A stretch of 64,000 bases of DNA from Cognatiyoonia sp965661665 (GTDB lineage: Bacteria; Pseudomonadota; Alphaproteobacteria; Rhodobacterales; Rhodobacteraceae). Shown piece after piece: positions 43,126 to 51,838 of this stretch. Within the stretch, counting starts at the first letter, position 1, and each line of letters opens with the position of its first letter. The notes beneath the pieces are model-generated. The model did no database searches, was not told the DNA's origin, and was given only the letters and a program-made list of their open reading frames with translations. Location of the stretch: the NCBI RefSeq assembly GCF_965661665.1, contig NZ_CBFIEO010000003.1, forward strand, positions 102,593 through 166,592. Reading direction: 5' to 3'. The translations under genes were made by a program, and so were the position numbers.

Positions 43126-44037
43126 TTGGCACGTGACAACAAAAACGAAGATTTCATCGGCCCGATCCGCAGACTGCTGGTCGCGCTCTTTGTGTTGCTG
43201 TTTTTGGCTGTTTTCGTGGTATGGCGGATCGATAGCCCGCGCGTTGAACGGTTCCGCGCCGCTGTAATTGATGAGGTTGTGCCGTCCTTCGATTGGGCGA
43301 TGGCCCCTGTCACCGGAATGATCACCCTTGTCTCCGACTTCCAAAGTTACCAGCAGTTGGCAGAGCAGAATGACAACCTGCGCCGTGAATTGCAGCAGAT
43401 GAAGGCATGGAAAGAAGCCGCGTTGCAGTTGGAACAGGAAAACGCGCGCCTGCTGGACTTGAACAAAGTCCGTCTTGATCCGCAGCTGACCTACATCACC
43501 GGCGTTGTCGTCACCGATAGCGGCTCCCCTTTCCGGCAGTCGGTTCTTTTGAACGTGGGCGCACGCGATGGGATCATTGATGGCTGGCCCACGATGGACG
43601 GGATTGGTCTTGTCGGCCGGATCAGCGGCGTGAGCGATGACACCAGTCGCGTGATATTGCTCACCGATACCTCAAGCCGTATCCCGGTGACGATCCAACC
43701 AAGTGGGCAAAAGGCCATTTTGGGTGGCGACAACACGCTAAACCCACCCCTCGAATTCATCGAAGACCCTGGATTGGTGAGACCGGGTGACAGGGTTGTC
43801 TCTTCCGGCGATGGTGGTGTGTTTCCAAGCGATTTGATGATTGGCCGCGTGGCGCTTGGCACAGATCGCCGCTTACGAGTGCGTCTCGCAGCAGATTATG
43901 GGCGGCTGGAATTCTTGCGTGTTTTGAGGGCGCAGCCTCATGACGCCATCGAAGATCCCGGTGGATTATTGGCGACAGACCCTGTTTTGCCACCTGAGGA
44001 AACCGCAGCCTCGGACGTGAGCGGCGCCGATGGTTGA
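43126..44037 (+). CDS. mreC: rod shape-determining protein MreC
   Basis: Periplasmic scaffold linking MreB to PBP2/RodA. Length 303 residues. One membrane helix (LLVALFVLLFLAVFVVW, residues 16-32), a coiled coil (about 70-110, LAEQNDNLRRELQQMKAWKE), then the two beta-barrel lobes with VVTDSGSPFRQSVLLNVGARDG and DTSSRIPV. Start codon is TTG at 43126 with GAGG 10 bases upstream, an uncommon start. The C-terminus overlaps mreD by 8 bases. Confidence 0.94.
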   Translation: MARDNKNEDFIGPIRRLLVALFVLLFLAVFVVWRIDSPRVERFRAAVIDEVVPSFDWAMAPVTGMITLVSDFQSYQQLAEQNDNLRRELQQMKAWKEAALQLEQENARLLDLNKVRLDPQLTYITGVVVTDSGSPFRQSVLLNVGARDGIIDGWPTMDGIGLVGRISGVSDDTSRVILLTDTSSRIPVTIQPSGQKAILGGDNTLNPPLEFIEDPGLVRPGDRVVSSGDGGVFPSDLMIGRVALGTDRRLRVRLAADYGRLEFLRVLRAQPHDAIEDPGGLLATDPVLPPEETAASDVSGADG

Positions 44038-44569
44038 GATGCCCGCAACTCAGGTTTGGATTGGGCGCGGCATTTACGTTGGCTTGTGCTTTCTGATTAT
44101 TTTCTTCCAACTTCTGCCGCTCGACAGCAGACCACAGGTCTTTCCCTGGCCCGATCTTTTGCTCGTGGTGACACTGGTCTGGGTCGCGCGGCGGCCTGAC
44201 TATGCCCCGATGCTGGCCATTGCGTTGATCTTTTTTCTCACCGACATGTTGTTCCAACGGCCGCCGGGTCTTTCGGCCGCACTCGTGTTGATTTTGACTG
44301 AAGTGATCCGCAAACGGTCTGCTCAATTCCGCAAATCATCCGTCATCCTTGAATGGATGGCTGTGGCAGGTGGCATGATCGCTTTAACGTTGGCATACAT
44401 GCTTATTCTCATCGTCTCCATGACGCCTGCACCACCGCTTGGCCTATCACTTTTGCAACTCATTATGTCCGTGTTGGCCTACCCCCTGGTGGTCATCGTT
44501 GCACATTTCGCATTCCGCGTGAGCCGACCCGCCCAAGGCGCGGTCGATAGCTTGGGGCATCGGCTATGA
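44030..44569 (+). CDS. mreD: rod shape-determining protein MreD
   Basis: A 179-residue integral membrane protein with five or six helices, for example YVGLCFLIIFFQLLPL near 17, ALIFFLTDMLF near 65 and MAVAGGMIALTLAYMLILIV near 110. The PWPDLLLVVTLVWVARRP segment is the usual MreD hallmark. It works with MreC in the elongasome. Overlaps mreC by 8 bases and mrdA by 4 bases, consistent with coupled translation. Confidence 0.93.
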   Translation: MVEMPATQVWIGRGIYVGLCFLIIFFQLLPLDSRPQVFPWPDLLLVVTLVWVARRPDYAPMLAIALIFFLTDMLFQRPPGLSAALVLILTEVIRKRSAQFRKSSVILEWMAVAGGMIALTLAYMLILIVSMTPAPPLGLSLLQLIMSVLAYPLVVIVAHFAFRVSRPAQGAVDSLGHRL

Positions 44570-46500
44570 AGCGGTCAGGTCGTGAACAAATCGATAGTCT
44601 AAACACGATCGGCCGCCGCGGGCTGATCTTGGGGGGTGCACAGATCGCCTTTGCCGCAGCACTTGGATGGCGGATGAAGTCGATGCAGATCGAACAAGCC
44701 GATCAGTTTCGCCTACTGGCTGAAGAGAACCGCATTAACATCCGCCTGTTGCCGCCAGCGCGTGGTTTGATTTTCGACGCCAAGGGGCGACCGCTTGCGG
44801 AGAATGAGCAAAACTATCGCGTCGTCATGGTTCGCGAGGATGCGGGCGATGTGGAAGAAACCCTCAGCCGGCTTACAGAACTTGTCCCGCTGCCACAGGA
44901 GACGATCGACCGCGCCATTGAAGAGATGAACCGCCGTTCCCCGTTCGTACCTGTTACGATTGCCGACCGACTGTCGTGGGATGATGTGGCCCAAATCAAC
45001 GTGAACGCACCCGCCCTGCCCGGCATTACGGCAGAGGTCGGCCTCAGCCGCGTTTATCCATACGGCGCGGACATGAGCCATGTGGTGGGATACGTCGGCC
45101 CAGTGAGCGACTATGACCTGACCCAAGGGTATTTGTCCGAGGACAACGACCCTCTGCTCCAGATCCCAAAGTTCCAAGTTGGCAAGACTGGTGTCGAAGC
45201 GAAACGTGAGGCGATGTTACGCGGCAGCGCGGGCACAAAGCGGATCGAAGTCAACGCCCTTGGCCGTGTGATGCGGGAGTTAGACCGCGAGGAAGGCGAG
45301 AGCGGAAAGGACATCCAACTGACCATCGACGCGGACTTACAGTCTTACGTCCAAGCGCGACTGGATGGCGAAAGTGCGTCTGCGGTTGTAATCGATTTGG
45401 CGAACGGCGATCTGAAAGCGATTGCCTCCGCCCCATCGTTTGATCCGAAACAATTCGTGCGTGGCATTTCAGTGGAAGACTGGCGCGGCCTAAATGAAAA
45501 TAAGTATCGCCCCCTCGCAGCGAAGGCGGTTCAAGGCACCTATCCCCCTGGGTCCACCTTCAAAATGGTCACCGCCTTGGCTGCTATGGAAGAAGGGGTA
45601 ATCGACCCAGAAGAAACGGTCTATTGCCCCGGATTTACAGAGATTTTCGGCACGCGCTTCCATTGCTGGAAACGCACAGGTCATGGCAATATCAACCTGC
45701 ACGAAAGCCTAAAGCAAAGCTGCGACTGCTATTATTATGACATTTGCCAAAAGGTCGGCATCGACAAGATCGCAGAAATGGCGCGCAAATTGGGGCTCGG
45801 CGTGCCACATGACGTGCCGTTGTCCGCCGTGGCCACCGGTTTGGCACCTGACAAAGCATGGAAACAACGGGTGCGGAGCGAGGAATGGCGGGTTGGCGAC
45901 ACGGTGAACGCCTCTATCGGGCAAGGCTATGTGCTGAATTCACCGCTGCAATTGGCTGTGATGACCGCACGTGTGGCAACAGGTCGGTCTGTTTTGCCAA
46001 GGCTAATTAAATCCATCGACGGGATTGAGACGCCCGATGGCGCTGGCGAAAGCTTGGGGCTCAACGAAAACACCTTGCGTCGCATTCGCGCGTCCATGAC
46101 CGACGTCACCAACCACCAGCGTGGGACGGCCTACAGCAGCCGGATCGTCGCAGACGGCCTACAGATGGCGGGGAAAACCGGCACCAGTCAGGTGCGCCGG
46201 ATCACGGAAGAGGAACGCGCCCGTGGCGTGACAAAGAACGAAGACCTGCCATGGGAACGTCGCGACCACGCCCTGTTTGTGGATTTCGCCCCTGCCAATA
46301 ACCCACGATATGCCGTTGCTGTGGTGGTCGAGCATGGCGGCAGCGGTGGCGCGAAGGCGGCACCGATTGGTCGCGACATCACGCTTCAGACGCTGTACGG
46401 TGGCGATCCGCCGCTTGAAGCTTACCCAAATTCCGCCCGCGCTGCCGCTGCAGCCCAACAAAAACGGGTCCGCGAGCTCAGAGGGTTAGAGCAAACCTGA
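44566..46500 (+). CDS. mrdA: penicillin-binding protein 2 (elongasome transpeptidase)
   Basis: Class B transpeptidase that cross-links new wall with RodA. Length 644 residues. Short cytoplasmic N-terminus, one membrane helix (LILGGAQIAFAAALGW), the PBP dimerisation domain, and a transpeptidase domain with YPPGSTFKMVTAL (SxxK) near 325, KQSCDCYYYD (SxN-type) near 385 and MAGKTGTSQV (KTG) near 535. The protein ends ELRGLEQT. Its stop shares a base with the rodA start. Confidence 0.95.
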   Translation: MKRSGREQIDSLNTIGRRGLILGGAQIAFAAALGWRMKSMQIEQADQFRLLAEENRINIRLLPPARGLIFDAKGRPLAENEQNYRVVMVREDAGDVEETLSRLTELVPLPQETIDRAIEEMNRRSPFVPVTIADRLSWDDVAQINVNAPALPGITAEVGLSRVYPYGADMSHVVGYVGPVSDYDLTQGYLSEDNDPLLQIPKFQVGKTGVEAKREAMLRGSAGTKRIEVNALGRVMRELDREEGESGKDIQLTIDADLQSYVQARLDGESASAVVIDLANGDLKAIASAPSFDPKQFVRGISVEDWRGLNENKYRPLAAKAVQGTYPPGSTFKMVTALAAMEEGVIDPEETVYCPGFTEIFGTRFHCWKRTGHGNINLHESLKQSCDCYYYDICQKVGIDKIAEMARKLGLGVPHDVPLSAVATGLAPDKAWKQRVRSEEWRVGDTVNASIGQGYVLNSPLQLAVMTARVATGRSVLPRLIKSIDGIETPDGAGESLGLNENTLRRIRASMTDVTNHQRGTAYSSRIVADGLQMAGKTGTSQVRRITEEERARGVTKNEDLPWERRDHALFVDFAPANNPRYAVAVVVEHGGSGGAKAAPIGRDITLQTLYGGDPPLEAYPNSARAAAAAQQKRVRELRGLEQT

Positions 46501-47639
46501 TGAGTTATCTTGAGTATAATACCAAGTACGTGCCCGCAGGCTTTCGGAAACTACTGTTCCTGAATTGGCCCGTGGTCTTTTTGCTGATTGCAGTGGCCTC
46601 AGCGGGCTTCCTGATGCTCTATTCGGTCGCTGGTGGGTCCACCACGCCGTGGACGGAGCCACAGATGGAGCGTTTTACGGTTGGTTTGATCTTGATGATC
46701 ATTATCGCAATGGTGCCAATCTGGTTTTGGCGGAACATGGCGGTGGTCGCCTATCTGCTGTCTTTGGCCTTGCTGGTCGCGGTTGAGTTTGTGGGCGTTG
46801 AGCGAAACGGATCGCAGCGCTGGCTGGACCTTGGGTTCATGGATTTGCAGCCGTCGGAAATGGCCAAAATCACGATGGTGATGCTGCTGGCCGCGTACTA
46901 CGATTGGCTACCGCTCAAGAAAACTTCTCACCCACTTTACGTGATAATTCCCATATTTATCATATTGTTGCCCACCTATTTTGTGATTGCCCAGCCTGAC
47001 CTTGGCACTTCGCTCCTGTTGGTCGCAGGGGGCGGTGCAATGATGTTTTTTGCGGGCGTTCATTGGCTCTACTTCGCGTCGGTCATCGCCGCAGGAGCAA
47101 CCGCGATTTTCGCTGTTTTCCAAACGCGAGGGACGGAGTACCAGATCCTCCAGGATTATCAGTATCGCCGGATAGACACGTTCCTTGACCCTGCGAACGA
47201 TCCATTGGGCGCAGGCTATCACATCACCCAAGCCAAGATTGCATTTGGCTCTGGCGGCTGGACCGGTCGTGGGTTCATGCAAGGCACACAAAGTCGATTA
47301 AACTTCCTTCCTGAAAAGCATACCGACTTTATCTTCACGACGCTGGCGGAGGAATTTGGCTTTTTGGGCGCAATGGGCCTTCTGGTGCTTTACCTTCTCA
47401 TCATCCTCTTCTGCATCGCCTCAGCCTTGACGAACCGCGACCGTTTTGCGTCCTTGCTGACATTGGGCGTGGCGATGACCTTCTTCTTGTTCTTCGCGCT
47501 AAACATGGCAATGGTAACGGGCCTCGCGCCCGTCGTCGGTGTGCCCTTGCCGCTGGTAAGTTACGGCGGGTCAGCAATGCTTGTTCTGCTGGCAGCTTTC
47601 GGCCTTGTGCAATCCGCCCACGTTCATAGGCCACGCTAA
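46500..47639 (+). CDS. rodA: peptidoglycan glycosyltransferase RodA (SEDS family)
   Basis: SEDS glycan polymerase partnered with PBP2, 379 residues, about ten helices. Conserved blocks: ERNGSQRWLDLGFMDLQPSEM (RW(I/L)xLG..QPSE) near 100, IAQPDLGTSLLLVAGG near 160, and GGSGWTGRGFMQGTQSRLNF and LPEKHTDFIFTTLAEEFGF near 255-285. VVGVPLPLVSYGGSAML near 345 closes the family pattern. Fifth gene of the morphogenesis operon. Its stop and the ghrA start overlap as TAATG. Confidence 0.95.
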   Translation: MSYLEYNTKYVPAGFRKLLFLNWPVVFLLIAVASAGFLMLYSVAGGSTTPWTEPQMERFTVGLILMIIIAMVPIWFWRNMAVVAYLLSLALLVAVEFVGVERNGSQRWLDLGFMDLQPSEMAKITMVMLLAAYYDWLPLKKTSHPLYVIIPIFIILLPTYFVIAQPDLGTSLLLVAGGGAMMFFAGVHWLYFASVIAAGATAIFAVFQTRGTEYQILQDYQYRRIDTFLDPANDPLGAGYHITQAKIAFGSGGWTGRGFMQGTQSRLNFLPEKHTDFIFTTLAEEFGFLGAMGLLVLYLLIILFCIASALTNRDRFASLLTLGVAMTFFLFFALNMAMVTGLAPVVGVPLPLVSYGGSAMLVLLAAFGLVQSAHVHRPR

Positions 47640-48571
47640 TGCTCAACATCTTGTTTTCAGCAAAACCCACCGCTTGGGAGGAGTATCGGGATCATTTGAC
47701 TGGCGCCTTTGAGGCCGCCAGTCTCAATGCAAACCTGTCCCGCGATCATGATCCTGCGACTGTCGACTATATCATCTTCGTGCCGAACGGCCCTGTGACC
47801 GACTTCGCACCCTACACCAAAACGAAAGCGGTCATGAGCCTTTGGGCTGGGGTTGAAACCGTGGTGAGCAATCAGACCCTGACACAGCCCCTGTTGCGCA
47901 TGGTCGATCCGGGGCTCACAAACGGCATGGTGGAATGGGTCGTTGGCCACACCATGCGCCACCACCTTGGCATGGATGATCATATTCATTGTCAAGACGG
48001 TGTGTGGCGCGATACAGTCTATCCGCCCTTCGCGGCGCAACGGCCTGTGACGATTCTTGGCATTGGTGCGTTGGGGGCCGCCTGTGGACAAGCATTAGTA
48101 CAGCTTGGATTTCCAGTGACGGGTTGGAGCCGGTCGCCAAAAACTGTGGAGGGGATCACCTGTCTCAGCGGTAAGGATGAGTTGAAAGAGGCACTGACGG
48201 ACGCAAGTATGGTGATCCTTTTGCTACCTAACACCCCACAAACGCGAAATATTCTGAATGCGGAAACGTTGGACCTATTGGCCGATGGTGCATTCGTCAT
48301 CAACCCTGGACGCGGGCCACTGATCAACGACGACGCCCTTCTCAGCGCGCTGGCCTCTGGCAAGGTGCGCCACGCGACCCTCGATGTATTCCATGTGGAG
48401 CCATTACCGGCGGAGCATCCCTATTGGGCGCATCCAAATGTCACCGTGACCCCGCACATTGCAAGCACCACGCGGCCTGACAGTGCGGCCAAAGTCATCG
48501 TACAACAGATACTGCGCGGCGAAGCGGGCGAGCCATTCTTGCACGCAGTTGATCGGCAGGCTGGATACTGA
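47639..48571 (+). CDS. ghrA: glyoxylate/hydroxypyruvate reductase A
   Basis: NAD(P)H-dependent D-2-hydroxyacid dehydrogenase acting on glyoxylate and hydroxypyruvate. Length 310 residues. Rossmann motif TILGIGALGAACGQALVQLGF near 140. Catalytic residues: Arg in INPGRGPLINDDAL near 220, Glu in VFHVEPLPAEHPYW near 250, His in VTPHIASTTRPD near 270. It is translationally coupled to rodA although its chemistry is unrelated, so it rides on the cell-shape operon. Confidence 0.9.
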   Translation: MLNILFSAKPTAWEEYRDHLTGAFEAASLNANLSRDHDPATVDYIIFVPNGPVTDFAPYTKTKAVMSLWAGVETVVSNQTLTQPLLRMVDPGLTNGMVEWVVGHTMRHHLGMDDHIHCQDGVWRDTVYPPFAAQRPVTILGIGALGAACGQALVQLGFPVTGWSRSPKTVEGITCLSGKDELKEALTDASMVILLLPNTPQTRNILNAETLDLLADGAFVINPGRGPLINDDALLSALASGKVRHATLDVFHVEPLPAEHPYWAHPNVTVTPHIASTTRPDSAAKVIVQQILRGEAGEPFLHAVDRQAGY

Positions 48572-48572
48572 T

Positions 48573-49370
48573 CTATCGCAGTTTTGGCGGCTTTTCTGGG
48601 TCCATCCCAGGCGCTGCTGGGCTTTCAGGCGTTGAAAGTTCAGGCAAGTCGAACCGCAAGCCGACCTCGTTCAACCGCGCCACAATCGGATCACCGGTTT
48701 TGGCGAACAAGACGTCCAAGATGCCCGCTTCGATGCCGGAGAATGTCAGCGCCTCACCCGTCGTGTTGGCAAGCGGCTTTTCCGCACCATCAACGGCATC
48801 AAGAAACACCAGTAGATGCCCACTAGCCCCGTCCTCATAAGTGGCAGCGGCCAAGAACGCGGTTGAGGCCAAACCAGCCGCAGCACTTAGCTTTCGCGCC
48901 AACCCATTCAAAACGGCGTCCGGCATTGCTTTGGGCGCATCTAGGTTTTGCAACTTCGCTTCCGTCTCCTCCGGCGCGTGGCACAGGGTTCCGACGAGCC
49001 AATCCACCGCGTCCGCCGGGATCAACATCGCAGATGGCGCGACTTCAAGGTTCAAAGCAAACCCGATGGCCTGCCCTTCAAGCATCTGCAACAGACCGCG
49101 ACAGGGAAGTTCAGCATAAGGCACAGGTCGTCCGACAAAGCTCGCCAATCGATCTTCGCGGTCAAAAACCAGCGCGAACTTCTGATCCTCGATGTCGAAC
49201 AGCTCCGGCTGGACGGTGTTCCCATCAGGATCACCCGCAAGCAAAAGGAAGAGTTCCGTATCGGCAAGCTGCTCAAAAAACTTGAGCCGCGCCACATCAT
49301 TGGTCGGATCATCCTCCATCGCGGCGTGGGCTTGGTCGAGCGGTGTCAGATCTGAGTGCGTATCCGTCAT
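48573..49370 (-). CDS. SseB family protein
   Basis: A 265-residue cytosolic protein. The N-terminal SseB domain shows TPLDQAHAAMEDDPTNDVAR, FFEQLADTELFLLLAG and FALVFDREDRLASFVGRPVPYAELPCRGLLQML, a recurrent arrangement in rhodobacterial SseB proteins. E. coli SseB affects serine-sensitive growth; the general function is unclear. It is convergent with ghrA with a 1-base gap and lies directly downstream of the broken uracil-DNA glycosylase gene on the same strand. Confidence 0.82.
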   Translation of the reverse strand: MTDTHSDLTPLDQAHAAMEDDPTNDVARLKFFEQLADTELFLLLAGDPDGNTVQPELFDIEDQKFALVFDREDRLASFVGRPVPYAELPCRGLLQMLEGQAIGFALNLEVAPSAMLIPADAVDWLVGTLCHAPEETEAKLQNLDAPKAMPDAVLNGLARKLSAAAGLASTAFLAAATYEDGASGHLLVFLDAVDGAEKPLANTTGEALTFSGIEAGILDVLFAKTGDPIVARLNEVGLRFDLPELSTPESPAAPGMDPEKPPKLR

Positions 49371-49402
49371 GGGACGTCAGCTACGCCGCAAAGCGTCCGC
49401 AT

Positions 49403-49995
49403 TCAAGTCGACAACACCTTTGCGACACGCTCTTGCAAGGCAGGGATGACGTCTTCCTCAAACCAAGGATGGTTTCGAAACCAGCGCATGTTGAGCGGGC
49501 TTGGGTGTGGCCGGATAATCTGCGCTCCTGCCTCTTCAAAGACGCGCGAGCAGCCTCCGCGACGGAGTGGCAGCGCAGATGCGGCATATGCCAATCAGTC
49601 GCGTAGCGCCCCATCAACACGGTGAATTGACGTTGTTTGAGGTGATCTAGAACTGGTTGCCGCCATATTTCGGCGCAAACCGCACGTGGCGGCTGATCAC
49701 CGCCTTTCCCACCGCCGGGAAAACACAGACCCATCGGGAATATGCCTATCTTCGGATCAGTGTAGAACGTTTCCTGATCAACTCCTAGCCAGCGCCGCAG
49801 CCTGTCACCCGACGGATCATCAAATGGACGGTTTTTGGCATGGGCGATCCGGCCAGGAGCCTGCCCTAAGATCAAGAGACGTGCTTTAGCGCTCAATTGA
49901 AAGATCGGGTTCGGCCCCAATTCCAGATCATGACAAATCCGGCACTTGCCCATGTCGGCCAGCAAACTGACAAATCCTCGGGTCACGTCAGGCAT
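49403..49995 (-). pseudogene. uracil-DNA glycosylase family gene, frameshifted near the 3' end
   Basis: The main frame from ATG 49995 (MPDVTRGFVSLLADM) carries KCRICHDLELGPNP and motif 1 LILGQAPGRIAHAKNRPFDD, then GIFPMGLCFPGGGKGGD. It fits a UDG-superfamily protein of the COG1573 group up to LMGRYATDWHMPHL and HSVAEAARA. From there the right sequence continues in the next frame: VFEEAGAQIIRPHPSPLNM, then WFRNHPWFEEDVIPALQERV, TGA at 49403. The catalytic PHPS motif is in the second frame, so the uninterrupted protein ending at 49381 lacks it. One indel near 49550-49565 accounts for this. The open frame runs up to 50064. Confidence 0.75.
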
Positions 49996-50113
49996 CCCTA
50001 TCAATCGCTTCGCCGCCTCTATCACATGACCAACAGTACTCCAATTGGTTGTTGTCGCCTTCAAACCAGTATCATATGACCTGCGTCAACGTACTGGCGT
50101 CGGGGAGTGAAGC

Positions 50114-51427
50114 ATGTATCGCGTTTGGAATTTTGTAACCAACTATTCGTTGTTACTGATTTGCGGTGCTTTGATCGCTTTGGTTTGGGCCAACATCGAC
50201 GCGCACAGCTATCACCAAGTCGTTGAATACCCTCTCGCTTTCAACAACTGGGTTGGCGTTGATGCTGGCTATTGGCTCAAGAAATACGGCGCTGATTATG
50301 GTGTGACCGAAGTTTCCACATTGAAGGTTTTGAGCTTTCATTACCTCGTGAATGACGTGCTTATGGCTTTCTTCTTTGCGATTGCGGCAAAGGAAGTTTG
50401 GGAAGCGGTCGTTTTGAGAGACGGCGCACTGCGCGGTCGCAAGGCCGCAACACCGCTTTTTGCTACCGTCGGCGGCATGGTTGGGCCAATCTCTGTCTAT
50501 CTTGGGCTTGCCTACTTTCTTGGATCAGAGACCTATGACGCCGTCGTACGCGGCTGGGCAATTCCAACGGCAACGGATATTGCGTTCAGCTACCTCGTCG
50601 GCCGTTTGGTCTTTGGCGCGGGCCACCCTGCCGTCCGGTTCCTGCTGCTGCTCGCGATTGCAGACGATGCCGCTGGCTTGATCATTCTCGCGATCTTCTA
50701 TCCATCCGGTGAACTGGCGCCAGAGTGGTTGCTGTTGTCCGTTGGTGCAGCTGTCGCTATCTATGTCCTTTTCAACCGCCTGCCGCAGCGACTGGATCGC
50801 GGCAAACAGGATCGTCCCAACTCAACTTGGGTGCGTAAGAAACTGTCGTTCTGGCCATACCTCATCGCAGGGGCGCTGAGCTGGTACGGCTTCCAAGAAT
50901 CCGGCATCCACCCAGCACTTGGCCTGCTACCGATCGTCCTGACCATCCCGCATGCGGACCGCTCGTTCGGTATCTTTGCGGAGGCGGAGCAGCACCTGAC
51001 GGATTTGCTCAACCACATCGAACATATCCTCAAACATCCTGTTGAGATCGTCCTGTTCTTCTTTGGACTTCTGAACGCAGGCGTCGAATTCTCTTCCATC
51101 GGGTCGCCCACGTGGTTGGTGCTGGCGGGCTTGTTGATCGGCAAACCGTTTGGCGTGCTGCTCTTTGGCTGGTTCGCGGCACACCCAATGCGTCTGGGTC
51201 TGCCGCAAGACATGAGAACCGTTGACCTTTTCGTTGTCGGCTGTGTCTCAGCGATTGGATTTACCGTCTCGCTCTTCATCGCGTCGGTGGCCTTCGACAG
51301 CTCTACAATGCTGGGCGACATCCCTGTCCAAGATGCCGCTAAGATGGGCGCACTCTTCAGTTTTGCAGCCGCGATCCTGAGTGTCATTGCAGGCAAAGTA
51401 ACGCGCGTTCAAAAACAGAACGGCTAG
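50114..51427 (+). CDS. nhaA: Na+/H+ antiporter NhaA
   Basis: Inner-membrane antiporter exporting Na+ in exchange for protons, 437 residues with about 12 helices. The ion-binding aspartates are visible in LLAIADDAAGLIIL (the DD pair, near 182), and the interrupted helix motif PTATDIAFSYLVG lies near 155. GVEFSSIGSPTWLVLAGLLIGKPFGVLLFGW is the late conserved block. Longer than E. coli NhaA because of the N-terminal and middle segments. Likely important for salt tolerance in seawater. Confidence 0.94.
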   Translation: MYRVWNFVTNYSLLLICGALIALVWANIDAHSYHQVVEYPLAFNNWVGVDAGYWLKKYGADYGVTEVSTLKVLSFHYLVNDVLMAFFFAIAAKEVWEAVVLRDGALRGRKAATPLFATVGGMVGPISVYLGLAYFLGSETYDAVVRGWAIPTATDIAFSYLVGRLVFGAGHPAVRFLLLLAIADDAAGLIILAIFYPSGELAPEWLLLSVGAAVAIYVLFNRLPQRLDRGKQDRPNSTWVRKKLSFWPYLIAGALSWYGFQESGIHPALGLLPIVLTIPHADRSFGIFAEAEQHLTDLLNHIEHILKHPVEIVLFFFGLLNAGVEFSSIGSPTWLVLAGLLIGKPFGVLLFGWFAAHPMRLGLPQDMRTVDLFVVGCVSAIGFTVSLFIASVAFDSSTMLGDIPVQDAAKMGALFSFAAAILSVIAGKVTRVQKQNG

Positions 51428-51440
51428 ACTTTTCTAGGCA

Positions 51441-51462
51441 GACCGATTTTCAACCATCGGTC
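51441..51462 (+). terminator. possible terminator of nhaA
   Basis: GACCGAT (51441-51447) pairs with ATCGGTC (51456-51462), 14 bases after the nhaA stop. The following T content is low (CGTCATTTC), so it may be weak. Confidence 0.45.
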
Positions 51463-51565
51463 CGTCATTTCTCACCAGAATACTGCATACTTGCTTCCAA
51501 ACAGCGGCCGTTAATCAAAACCTGCAAAAAGCAGGGCAAGTGTCGAGCAAGCAAGGCAGGTCAGA

Positions 51566-51770
51566 ATGCTGGAATTTGAGAATTTTAGCAAGTCCTTCTG
51601 GACAGGAAAACAGCGCAAGGTGATCCTTGATCGCGCGTCTTTCCGTGTGGAGCTTGGCAACTCATTGGGCATCCTCGCGCCAAATGGCACTGTCTTTCCT
51701 TATCTTTGTTGGCATCTACCTGATGTTCTCGTTCACCGCATCGATCTTGAGGGAGCAAGTCTTCTCCTAA
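51566..51770 (+). pseudogene. kpsT/kpsE-like capsule-export deletion scar
   Basis: From ATG 51566 about 41 codons read as the N-terminus of a KpsT-type capsule ABC ATPase: LEFENFSKSFWTGKQRKVIL, DRASFRVELGNSLGILAPNG, breaking inside Walker A (APNGTGKTT). The next bases, in the adjacent frame, read LSFLIFVGIYLMFSFTASIL and REQVFS before TAA at 51768-51770. That is the C-terminal membrane anchor of a KpsE/BexC-type export protein. The simplest explanation is one deletion that removed most of a capsule export operon and fused its two ends. Confidence 0.7.
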
Positions 51771-51838
51771 GTGACTTGGCAGTCTTGCGCTGGCGCAGTA
51801 CTCATGAATTCACAGTCCTTTTAATGTGAGTGATTGAG

